From contig QYQC01000086.1 of assembly GCA_007280315.1 (NCBI GenBank), positions 1 through 35,696 of the forward strand: a stretch of DNA of 35,696 nt. The letters are read 5' to 3'. Position numbers and translations under genes: made by a program. Below the pieces are notes generated by a model, which worked only from the letters and a program-made list of their open reading frames with translations, ran no database searches and had not been told where the DNA came from. Source of the DNA: Betaproteobacteria bacterium. Its GTDB lineage: Bacteria > Pseudomonadota > Gammaproteobacteria > Burkholderiales > SG8-39. Below are positions 26,040-34,200 of the stretch, one piece after another (positions within the stretch are counted from its first letter, which is position 1; the number at the start of each line of letters is the position of its first letter).

Positions 26040-27311
26040 CTATTTTGCCTTCTTCGGCGGTGCGCTGAAGGCGCCGGCGGTCTTGAGCGCCGCGACTCTT
26101 GCCGCGTCGTAGCCCAGCACCTCCTTCAGCACTTCGTCCGTATGCTCACCCAGCAGCGGCGAGCGCTCGATCTTCGCCGGCGACGCCGACAGCTTTATCG
26201 GCATGCCGACGTTCCACCACTTGCCGCGCTGCGGATGGTCAAGTTCGACCCACATGTCGCGGCCGCGGATATGCTCGTCGTTAGCAAGATCCTCGGTCGA
26301 CATGATCGGACCGCAGGGTACGTCGAGCGGATTCAGAATCGCCATGAACTCGCGTTTGGTGTGCTTCTCCGCGAATTTATTGATCAGGGTCCACATCAGC
26401 TGCTGATTCTTGCGCCGCTCGGCGATGCCGGCAAAGTGCGGGTCGGCCGCGAGATCGGGCATGCCGATGTCCGGACCGATGCGCTTGGCGAGCGCACCCC
26501 AAACCGCCTCCTGCACCACCACATAGCGCCAGTCGTGGGCGCCGGGCGGCTGGCAGTGGATCGCATTGCCGAGCGGGCCGCCGCCGGAGTCGTTGCCGGC
26601 GCGCGGCACTTCCCCCATGCCCTTGTAGGTGGGAACGGAATACTCGGTCAGCTCACCGCGCGTCAGTCGCTGATGGTCGCGGAACTTGACCCGGCACAGG
26701 TTCATCACACCGTCCATCATCGCCACCTCGACGTACTGCCCCTCGCCGGTACGGTTCGCCTGGTGCAGAGCCGCGAGCAATCCAATCGCCAGGTGCAGCC
26801 CGGTACCGGTGTCGCCGATCTGCGCACCGGTGACGAATGGGGGGCCATCGGGAATGCCGGTGGTGCTCATCGCCCCGCCCATCGCCTGCGCCACGTTTTC
26901 GTAAGCCTTGAATTCCGCGTAGGGCCCGCTGGAGCCGAAGCCCTTGATCGAACCCATCACGATACGCGGATTGATTTGGTGGATTTTCTCCCAGGTGAAA
27001 CCGAAGCGGTCAAGTACCCCCGGCCCGAAGTTCTCCATGATGATGTCGCATTTTTTCAGCAGATCGACGAACACCTCCTTGCCTTCGGCGGACTTCATGT
27101 TCACCGTGATCGAACGCTTGTTGCAGTTGAGCATGGTGAAATACAGGCTGTCGGCATTGGGCACGTCGCGCAGCTGGCCGCGGGTGGCATCACCCTGCGG
27201 GTTCTCGAACTTGATCACATCCGCCCCCATCCACGCCAGCAATTGCGAGCAGGTGGGACCTGCCTGCACATGCGTCATGTCGAGTATGCGAACTCCCTTG
27301 AGTGCTTCCAT
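26040..27311 (-). CDS. frc: Formyl-CoA transferase (CoA-transferase family III)
   Basis: MEALKGVRILDMTHVQAGPTCSQLLAWMGADVIKFENPQGDATRGQLRDVPNADSLYFTMLNCNKRSITVNMKSAEGKE...; adjacent to oxc. Confidence 0.93.
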   Translation of the reverse strand: MEALKGVRILDMTHVQAGPTCSQLLAWMGADVIKFENPQGDATRGQLRDVPNADSLYFTMLNCNKRSITVNMKSAEGKEVFVDLLKKCDIIMENFGPGVLDRFGFTWEKIHQINPRIVMGSIKGFGSSGPYAEFKAYENVAQAMGGAMSTTGIPDGPPFVTGAQIGDTGTGLHLAIGLLAALHQANRTGEGQYVEVAMMDGVMNLCRVKFRDHQRLTRGELTEYSVPTYKGMGEVPRAGNDSGGGPLGNAIHCQPPGAHDWRYVVVQEAVWGALAKRIGPDIGMPDLAADPHFAGIAERRKNQQLMWTLINKFAEKHTKREFMAILNPLDVPCGPIMSTEDLANDEHIRGRDMWVELDHPQRGKWWNVGMPIKLSASPAKIERSPLLGEHTDEVLKEVLGYDAARVAALKTAGAFSAPPKKAK

Positions 27312-27376
27312 GTTGCCGATCTCCCAAAATTTTTGCGGCAGACGAAAGGCTGCTTGCCCCCGACCTGCCGCGCTGG

Positions 27377-29116
27377 TTACTTTTTCTTTGCGCTTTGCGG
27401 ATTCAGGCTCGTTATGCGACCGCTTTCGGTGCCGGCAGTTTCATCAATGACGGCGTTGACGAGCGTGGGTTTTCGCGAACGAATGGCCTGTTCCACGGCG
27501 TTTCGCAACTCGAGCGGTGTCGTGGCGTGCACGCCCACGCCGCCGAAAGCTTCCATCAACTTGTCATAGCGGGCACCCTTGACGAACACAGTGGGTGCAA
27601 CGTCTGAGCCCCCAGTCGGATTGACGTCGGTGCCGCCGTAGACGCCGTTATTGTTAAGGATGACCACGCACACCGGCAGATTGTAACGGCACAGCGTTTC
27701 GACTTCCATGCCGGAAAAGCCGAAGGCGCTGTCGCCCTCGATCGCGATCACCGGCTGGCGGCTGACCACGGCCGCCGCGACCGCAAAGCCCATGCCGATG
27801 CCCATGATGCCCCAGGTTCCGACGTCCAGGCGTTTGCGCGGCAGGTACATGTCGACGATGCTGCGGGTGAAATCCAGCGCGTTGGCGCCCTCGTTGACCA
27901 GGATCGCGTCCGGGTTGGCCTTGATGATGTCGCGCACTACGTTCAGCGCGCTGTGAAAATTCATCGGCGTCGGATTGCGCGCCAGGGTCTCGGCCATTTT
28001 GGCGAGATTCTTGTTCTTGCGCTCGGCGATCGCTGCGGTCCACTCAGCCGGCGGCTTGGCCCAGTTGGAGCTAATGCCGGCAAGCAACGCCGACACGCAG
28101 GAACCGATGTCGCCTACCAGCGGCGCATCGATGCGCACATTGCTGTCCATCTCGGTGGCAGCAATGTCGATCTGGATGAACTTCTGCCGGCCCCAGGTCT
28201 TATGCTCTTTGCCGCCCCAGGTCTTCCCCTTGCCGTGGGACAGCAGCCAGTTCAGGCGCGCGCCGATCAGCATCACCACATCGGCGCCGGGCAGCACATA
28301 GGAGCGCGCGGCGGCGGCAGACTGTTCGTGCGTATCGGGCAGCAGGCCCTTGGCCATGGACATGGGCAGATAAGGGATGCCGGTGCGCTCGATGAGGGTG
28401 CGGATGTCTGCGTCCGCCTGAGCGTACGCGGCCCCTTTACCCAACACAATGAGCGGACGCTTGGCGCTCTTGAGCAATTCCAGCGCACGCTGAACCGCGT
28501 CCTCGGCCGGGATCTGGCGCGGCGCAGGATCGACTACTTTGATCAGCGATTTCCTGCCGGCTTCCGCCTCCATGGTCTGCGCAAACAATTTGGCCGGCAG
28601 GTCAAGATACACCCCGCCCGGGCGGCCGGATACGGCGGCTCGTATGGCGCGCGCGATACCGACGCCGATGTCTTCGGCGTGCAGTACGCGGAACGCGGCC
28701 TTACACAGTGGCTTGGCAATGGCCAACTGGTCCATCTCCTCGTAGTCGCCCTGCTGCAGGTCGACGATCTCGCGCTCGCTGGAGCCGCTGACGAGGATCA
28801 TGGGAAAGCAATTGGTGGTGGCGTTCGACAGCGCGGTGAGGCCGTTGAGGAATCCGGGGGCGGATACCGTCAGGCAGATGCCGGGCTTTTGCGTCATGAA
28901 GCCGGCGATGGCGGCGGCGTTACCGGCGTTCTGCTCATGGCGGAACGAAATCACGCGCATGCCTTCGGCTTGTGCCTTGCGCGCAAAGTCGGTGATCGGG
29001 ATCCCTGGCAGACCGAAAATAGTATCGATGCCGTTTAGCTTGAGCGCATCGATGACCAGGTGAAAGCCGTCAGTCACATCCTGTGATTGAGCGACTTGCG
29101 CTTCAACGGTTCCCAT
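27377..29116 (-). CDS. oxc: Oxalyl-CoA decarboxylase (ThDP-dependent)
   Basis: [58 protein letters not shown]...[36 protein letters not shown] (ThDP-binding GDS...NN motif). Confidence 0.95.
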   Translation of the reverse strand: MGTVEAQVAQSQDVTDGFHLVIDALKLNGIDTIFGLPGIPITDFARKAQAEGMRVISFRHEQNAGNAAAIAGFMTQKPGICLTVSAPGFLNGLTALSNATTNCFPMILVSGSSEREIVDLQQGDYEEMDQLAIAKPLCKAAFRVLHAEDIGVGIARAIRAAVSGRPGGVYLDLPAKLFAQTMEAEAGRKSLIKVVDPAPRQIPAEDAVQRALELLKSAKRPLIVLGKGAAYAQADADIRTLIERTGIPYLPMSMAKGLLPDTHEQSAAAARSYVLPGADVVMLIGARLNWLLSHGKGKTWGGKEHKTWGRQKFIQIDIAATEMDSNVRIDAPLVGDIGSCVSALLAGISSNWAKPPAEWTAAIAERKNKNLAKMAETLARNPTPMNFHSALNVVRDIIKANPDAILVNEGANALDFTRSIVDMYLPRKRLDVGTWGIMGIGMGFAVAAAVVSRQPVIAIEGDSAFGFSGMEVETLCRYNLPVCVVILNNNGVYGGTDVNPTGGSDVAPTVFVKGARYDKLMEAFGGVGVHATTPLELRNAVEQAIRSRKPTLVNAVIDETAGTESGRITSLNPQSAKKK

Positions 29117-29245
29117 GCTGTTCTCCTGGATGTTGGCGTGGCCACGGCACTCGCTCGCCGCCGCGCCGGATTAAAAATATCGGCGCCGCTGGATACGCCG
29201 GCACCTGGCAACGTCTATACTAAGAAATCCGTGCGCCTGTGCACC

Positions 29246-29259
29246 TTGACTGAGGTCAA
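29246..29259. promoter_or_regulatory. FNR/FixK-like operator TTGACtgagGTCAA in the oxc/regulator divergent intergenic region
   Basis: Perfect 5+5 inverted repeat matching the TTGAY-N4-RTCAA consensus. On the oxc side a -10-like TAGTAT lies 23 nt beyond the box. Confidence 0.65.
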
Positions 29260-29304
29260 TGATTTCATTTTTAGTTCGCGCCGGAATCCCCTTCGGATGA
29301 CTCA

Positions 29305-29910
29305 ATGCCGCCCATCGCTACCCATTCGCAACGCAACACGATCCGCCTGCAATTGAGGCAATGTCTGGTGCTGAAGGACCTTCAGCCGCACGCCTGGGTG
29401 GAACTCGAATCGCTGCTGGAAATTGCCGACTTCGGCAAGAGCGATCAGCTGGTGAATCAAGGCCACGGCGCGATGGAGCAGTTTTTCATTCTTGAGGGCA
29501 TCCTCAAGCGCGTGGTCAGCGACCCGAAAGGCAAGGAAATGATCCTGCGCTTTGCCGCGGAATCCGACATGGATACGTCTTACGCCGCCTGGCGCCTGCG
29601 TACGCCGATGCCCTACAGCATTGTCGCCGTGACCAAGGTGCGCGTGGCCAAACTGTCGATGCTGCAATGGGTCGGATTTCTCGATCGTCACGCGGATGTA
29701 AAGGCGCTGTTCGAATATGAGGTTATGAGCCTCATGTCCGAAGTCATGGCGCACACCATCACCCTGCATCTGCTCGACGCGCCCGGGCGCCTGTCGCGCT
29801 TCAAACGCAAGCATGCGGAGCTGCTCGCGCGCATACCGAAAAAAGAGCTGGCATCCTATCTCAACCTCACGCCGGAAACGCTTTCCCGCCTCAAACAGAA
29901 AAAACGGTGA
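29305..29910 (+). CDS. Crp/Fnr-family transcriptional regulator
   Basis: cNMP-binding-like beta-roll (DQLVNQGHGAMEQFFILEGILKRVVSDPKGKEMILRFAAES) and C-terminal HTH (IPKKELASYLNLTPETLSRLKQKKR) with the ExxSR recognition motif; no FNR-type N-terminal Cys cluster. Confidence 0.85.
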   Translation: MPPIATHSQRNTIRLQLRQCLVLKDLQPHAWVELESLLEIADFGKSDQLVNQGHGAMEQFFILEGILKRVVSDPKGKEMILRFAAESDMDTSYAAWRLRTPMPYSIVAVTKVRVAKLSMLQWVGFLDRHADVKALFEYEVMSLMSEVMAHTITLHLLDAPGRLSRFKRKHAELLARIPKKELASYLNLTPETLSRLKQKKR

Positions 29911-29951
29911 TCGGCGCGGGGCGAGTACAAATTCGTTGCCGCTTATCCGTC

Positions 29952-31451
29952 TCAGGCCAAGGACTTCCTGACCGCCGTCCATAGCGCCGATAGCAGCGGC
30001 CACAGCAGCAGCGCCAGAGCCAAGCCGGTGATCGAACCAACCAGTGGGTTGGCGAACAGGATGCGCATGTCACCCTGCGACATCAGCATCGACTGGCGGA
30101 ACGAATCCTCGGCCCGATCGCCCAGCACCAGCGCCAGCACCAGCGGCGCCAGCGGGTAGTCGAGTTTCTTGAACACGTAGCCGATGAAGCCGAATATCAC
30201 CATGAGCCAGACATCGAACATGGAATTGTGCACGGTAAAGGCGCCGATGGCGCAGATCACCAGAATAACCGGCGCGATGATCGAGAACGGAATGCGCAAT
30301 ATCGCCGCAAACAGCGGCACACAGGTCAGCACCACGATCAGCCCGGCGATGTTCCCCAGATACATGCTGGCGATCAACCCCCAGACGAAGTCCTTTTGCT
30401 CGACGAACAACAGCGGCCCCGGTTGCAATCCCCAGATGAGCAACCCGCCCAGCAGCACCGCGGCGGTGGGCGAGCCGGGAATGCCCAGCGTAAGCATCGG
30501 TAGCAGCGCCGAAGTTCCGGCTGCATGCGCCGCGGTTTCCGGTGCGACCACGCCCTCTACTTCTCCGGTGCCGAACCTGTCTCCCGTGGCGGAAAATCGC
30601 TTGGCCACGCCGTAACTCATGAACGAAGCCGGCGTGGCGCCGCCGGGCACGATACCCATGAAACAACCCACCGCGGCGGAGCGTATCGACGTCGCCCAGT
30701 AGCGCGGCAGTTCCTTCCACGTCTCCAATACGACTTTCGCGTTCATTTTCGCCTGGACGCCCTTGAATGCCAGGCCTTCCTCCATGGTTTGCAGGATTTC
30801 GCCGATGCCGAACAGACCGATCACTGCAATCAGGAAATCGAAACCCTTGAGCAGTTCGGTGTGGCCGAAGGTGAGGCGCAACGTGCCGGTGACCGTATCC
30901 AGGCCGACTGCAGCCAGCGCGAAACCGGCCATCATCGAGGCCACGGTCTTGAACGCGGCGCCCTTGCTCATGCCGACAAATGCGCAGAAGGTGAGCAGAT
31001 ACACCGAAAAGAATTCCGGCGGCCCGAACTCCAGCGCGAAGCTCGCCACCACCGGCGACAGGAAGGTGATCATCACCACCGCGATCAGCGCGCCGATGAA
31101 GGAGGACGTGAACGCGGCGGTGAGCGCGCTGCCGGCGCGCCCCTTTTGCGCCAGCGGATAACCGTCGAATGTGGTCGCCACCGACCAGGGCTCGCCCGGT
31201 ATGTTGAACAGGATCGAGGTAATCGCGCCGCCGAACAACGCGCCCCAGTAGATGCAGGACAGCATGATGATGCCCGAGGTCGGCGGCATGGTGAAGGTCA
31301 GCGGCAGCAGGATGGCGACGCCGTTGGCACCGCCGAGCCCGGGCAGCACCCCGATCACCACGCCCAGCACGACGCCGATGAACATCAGCATCAGATTGTA
31401 GGCCGATAGCGCGACCGAGAAACCGTGCATCAGCGAACTGATTTCCGCCAC
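29952..31451 (-). CDS. tctA: Tripartite tricarboxylate transporter large membrane subunit
   Basis: IGVVLGVVIGVLPGLGGANGVAILLPLTFTMPPTSGIIMLSCIYWGALFGGAITSILFNIPGEPWSVATTFDGYPLAQKG: TctA signature. Confidence 0.95.
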   Translation of the reverse strand: MAEISSLMHGFSVALSAYNLMLMFIGVVLGVVIGVLPGLGGANGVAILLPLTFTMPPTSGIIMLSCIYWGALFGGAITSILFNIPGEPWSVATTFDGYPLAQKGRAGSALTAAFTSSFIGALIAVVMITFLSPVVASFALEFGPPEFFSVYLLTFCAFVGMSKGAAFKTVASMMAGFALAAVGLDTVTGTLRLTFGHTELLKGFDFLIAVIGLFGIGEILQTMEEGLAFKGVQAKMNAKVVLETWKELPRYWATSIRSAAVGCFMGIVPGGATPASFMSYGVAKRFSATGDRFGTGEVEGVVAPETAAHAAGTSALLPMLTLGIPGSPTAAVLLGGLLIWGLQPGPLLFVEQKDFVWGLIASMYLGNIAGLIVVLTCVPLFAAILRIPFSIIAPVILVICAIGAFTVHNSMFDVWLMVIFGFIGYVFKKLDYPLAPLVLALVLGDRAEDSFRQSMLMSQGDMRILFANPLVGSITGLALALLLWPLLSALWTAVRKSLA

Positions 31452-31536
31452 TCTTTGCTCCCTCAGTTATTTACGGGCATCGCCGAAAGCCGGACCGCGC
31501 AACGAAGCGGAACTACCTGGATTCACGGCCATTTCC

Positions 31537-32046
31537 TCAATTCAGGCCGATCAGGGCTTCAATCGGACCTTTGGGCAGCGGCACATGGAACCAGATCTCG
31601 AACATCAAAAAAAATGCCACGCTTACGCCGCAGCCGACCAGCACCGACCTGAGCCAGCCGTATTTGCCGAGCCACATCATGAACACGGCGATGAACAGGG
31701 TCGATGCCGCGTAGATGCCGAGAAACTGGATCACCAGCACGTAAAACAAGGTGGGGATGGCCACGCTCAACACCAGCTTGAGTTGTTCCGCGGAAACGAA
31801 CGATTCGCCTTCCGCGGCTTTTACGCGCAAGGCGAGGACGACGTTGATCAGGCTGGCGAAGCAGATAATCAGACCGACATAGAACGGAAAATAACCCGAC
31901 TGGGGTCCGTCCTCGGCCCATTTCGCGCCGAGGCGGTGGCTGTCCCATGCGACCAGCAGACCAAAGGCGAAAAAAATCAGCGCCACCAACACGTCCATGG
32001 TTTTCAAAGACACAACCGAGCGGCTGCCGCCGTTCCCGTCGGACAT
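31537..32046 (-). CDS. tctB: Tripartite tricarboxylate transporter small membrane subunit
   Basis: Likely start MSDGNGGSRSVVSLKTMDVLVALIFFAFGLLVAWDSHRLG (ATG 32046). Four-TM TctB-like protein between tctC and tctA. Confidence 0.85.
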   Translation of the reverse strand: MSDGNGGSRSVVSLKTMDVLVALIFFAFGLLVAWDSHRLGAKWAEDGPQSGYFPFYVGLIICFASLINVVLALRVKAAEGESFVSAEQLKLVLSVAIPTLFYVLVIQFLGIYAASTLFIAVFMMWLGKYGWLRSVLVGCGVSVAFFLMFEIWFHVPLPKGPIEALIGLN

Positions 32047-32122
32047 TGTTACGCTCCTGCCATAGAAGTTTCGGAATGCCGCTGGCGCGGAGCCCGTCAA
32101 TATTCGGGATCCGCGCAACGAA

Positions 32123-33136
32123 CTATTTGGCGGCCGCGAGGAACCCTGCTTCCTTCATCAGCTGAATGTGGCGCTGCTCTTCCTTCGCCACCCAGTTCTT
32201 GTAGTCGTCGCCGATCAGCGCCGTCTGGTTGAATGCACCTTTCTCCATGAATTCCTTCCATTCCGGCGTCGCGCGCACTTTCTTCAGCAGATCGACATAG
32301 AAATTGCGCTGCTCCTCGGTCACACCTCCGGCCATGAAAATGCCGCGCAGCATGACGTAGTCCATGTCCACCCCGGATTGCTTGCACGTGGGGATGTCAT
32401 TCCAGGACATGGTATCGGTCACCTTGGCCTTGTACGGCATGCGCTCGTCGTCGAATACGCACAGGGGACGCAGCTTGCCGGCACGCCACTGCGCCACCGC
32501 CTCGATCGGGTTATTGACCGAGGAATCGATATGCTTGCCCACCAGCTGGACCGCCACGTCACCACCGCCCTTGAACGGTATGTAAATGAACTTGGTGCCG
32601 GTCTGTTTTTCCAGGCCGACGGTGATGATCTGGTCTTCCTGCTTGGAGCCGGTGCCGCCCATTTTCATTTTCAGCGGCCCCGCCTTCTTCACCGCGTCTA
32701 TGTAATCCTTGGCGTTCTTGTACGGCGTCTCGGCATTGACCCACAGCACGAACTGGTCCAGGGCCATCATCGACACCGGGGTCAAGTCCTTCCAGTTGAA
32801 CGGCACGCCCGTCGCAAGTGGCGTGGTAAACAGGTTGGACAGGGTGATGATGATCTTGTACGGATCGCCCTTGGCGCCCTTGACGTCGAGAAAACCTTCA
32901 GCGCCCGCGCCGCCGCTCTTGTTGATGACCACCAGCGGCGCCTTCATCAGATTGTGTTTCTTGACCACGCCGTCGATCATGCGCGCCATCTGATCGGCGC
33001 CGCCGCCGCTTCCGGCGGGCACGATGAACTCGACTGTCTTGGTCGGCTCCCACGCCAGCGCCGGCACGGCTATGGCCGCCATCGTGGCAACCACCGCGAC
33101 CGTCAAACCATTCTTGAAAATTGCAGAAACTTTCAT
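32123..33136 (-). CDS. tctC: Tripartite tricarboxylate transporter substrate-binding protein (Bug family)
   Basis: Likely start MKVSAIFKNGLTVAVVATMAAIAVPALAWEPTKTVEFIVPAGSGGGADQMARMI (ATG 33136): signal peptide plus TctC/Bug fold. Confidence 0.93.
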   Translation of the reverse strand: MKVSAIFKNGLTVAVVATMAAIAVPALAWEPTKTVEFIVPAGSGGGADQMARMIDGVVKKHNLMKAPLVVINKSGGAGAEGFLDVKGAKGDPYKIIITLSNLFTTPLATGVPFNWKDLTPVSMMALDQFVLWVNAETPYKNAKDYIDAVKKAGPLKMKMGGTGSKQEDQIITVGLEKQTGTKFIYIPFKGGGDVAVQLVGKHIDSSVNNPIEAVAQWRAGKLRPLCVFDDERMPYKAKVTDTMSWNDIPTCKQSGVDMDYVMLRGIFMAGGVTEEQRNFYVDLLKKVRATPEWKEFMEKGAFNQTALIGDDYKNWVAKEEQRHIQLMKEAGFLAAAK

Positions 33137-33177
33137 GATTTCTCCTCTAGCAAGTGAATCTAGGTATCCGTACCCCA

Positions 33178-33191
33178 CGTGAATGTTCACG
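33178..33191. promoter_or_regulatory. Palindrome CGTGAAtgTTCACG upstream of tctC
   Basis: 6-bp arms, 2-nt centre, about 42 nt upstream of the tctC start; possible operator. Confidence 0.35.
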
Positions 33192-33273
33192 CGAAGCACA
33201 GGTCCGATGCCTGTGTTGTCTGGCACATTTTGACTACAGTGACAGGATACCGCCTTCCACGCCCGTCGGCGCA

Positions 33274-33287
33274 TTGATTTGTGTCAA
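33274..33287. promoter_or_regulatory. FNR/FixK-like operator TTGATttgtGTCAA upstream of tctC
   Basis: Matches TTGAY-N4-RTCAA. On the tctC strand a -10-like TATCCT lies 24 nt beyond the box, near-identical geometry to the oxc-side site. Confidence 0.6.
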
Positions 33288-33310
33288 CAAACGGAAAATA
33301 GAAATAACAA

Positions 33311-34045
33311 TTAGCTTCCGATTTCCCTGGTTTCTCCTGCAGTAGCCGCTTGCCTGTGCGCCAGCAGCTTGCCCGTCAGCACCACCAGCGCGGCTCCGAC
33401 AAGCCCGACAATGGCTTCGAGAGGCATACCCGCCAGTGTCGGCTTATTGTCGATTAACTGAAAATTGGCACTCATCCAGTCGTGCAGGGCGGGATCGGTC
33501 ACCACCATTTCGCCTGCAACGAACCCGATCAGCGCGGCGCCCACTGCAATGACAATGGGGAAACGCTCCATCACCTTGATCAGCAGGGTGCTACCGAAAA
33601 TTACCAGCGGGATGCTGATCGCCAGACCCAGAACCAGCAGCGTGACGCTTTCTCCTGCGGCTGCGGCCACCGCGATCACATTGTCCAGACTCATCACCAG
33701 ATCCGCGATCAGTATGGTTTTTATCGCCGCCATCAGGTTCTGGTGGCCATCGATATTTTCTTCGCCTTCTTCCGGCAGCAGCAGCTGCACCCCTATCCAC
33801 AGCAACAACGCCGAGCCGATCAATTTCAGGTAGGGCAATTGCAGCAGCGCCACCGCAAACAGGGTAAGCACGATACGCATCAAGACCGCAGCGCCGCTGC
33901 CCCAGGCCACCGCCAGTTTTTGCTGGCGCGGCGGCAGCGAGCGTGCCGCCAGCGCGATCACCACCGCGTTATCTCCGGACAAGACAATGTTTATCCAGAT
34001 GATTTTCAGCAGCGGGATCCAGAATTCCTGTAGCGAAAAATCCAT
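33311..34045 (-). CDS. TerC-family integral membrane protein
   Basis: IIWINIVLSGDNAVVIALAARSLPPRQQKLAVAWGSGAAVLMRIVLT...LIADLVMSLDNVIAVAAAA: paired SGDNA / SLDN motifs of the TerC family. Confidence 0.92.
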   Translation of the reverse strand: MDFSLQEFWIPLLKIIWINIVLSGDNAVVIALAARSLPPRQQKLAVAWGSGAAVLMRIVLTLFAVALLQLPYLKLIGSALLLWIGVQLLLPEEGEENIDGHQNLMAAIKTILIADLVMSLDNVIAVAAAAGESVTLLVLGLAISIPLVIFGSTLLIKVMERFPIVIAVGAALIGFVAGEMVVTDPALHDWMSANFQLIDNKPTLAGMPLEAIVGLVGAALVVLTGKLLAHRQAATAGETREIGS

Positions 34046-34200
34046 GGTGCGAATATTCTCCCTGTGCGAAGTCGCGCAATCTTATCTCATGCTACATCCC
34101 GGCTGTAGTCCCAAGAAGCAGAATTTCTTCCGCGGCGCGGCTTCGCTATCAGCGTGTCTGCGGCCAGGCCTTGGTTTCGGCTGTTCCCCGCCTCTTGTAC

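Noticed and set aside
30070-30720. 216-aa minus-strand ORF inside tctA
   Set aside because: Out-of-frame reading of tctA, Arg/Gly/His-rich, no domain.
34046-34200. Terminator or riboswitch between fhs and terC
   Set aside because: Only short GAAG/CTTC complementarity and GC-rich sequence. No convincing stem with U-tract or recognisable riboswitch core.
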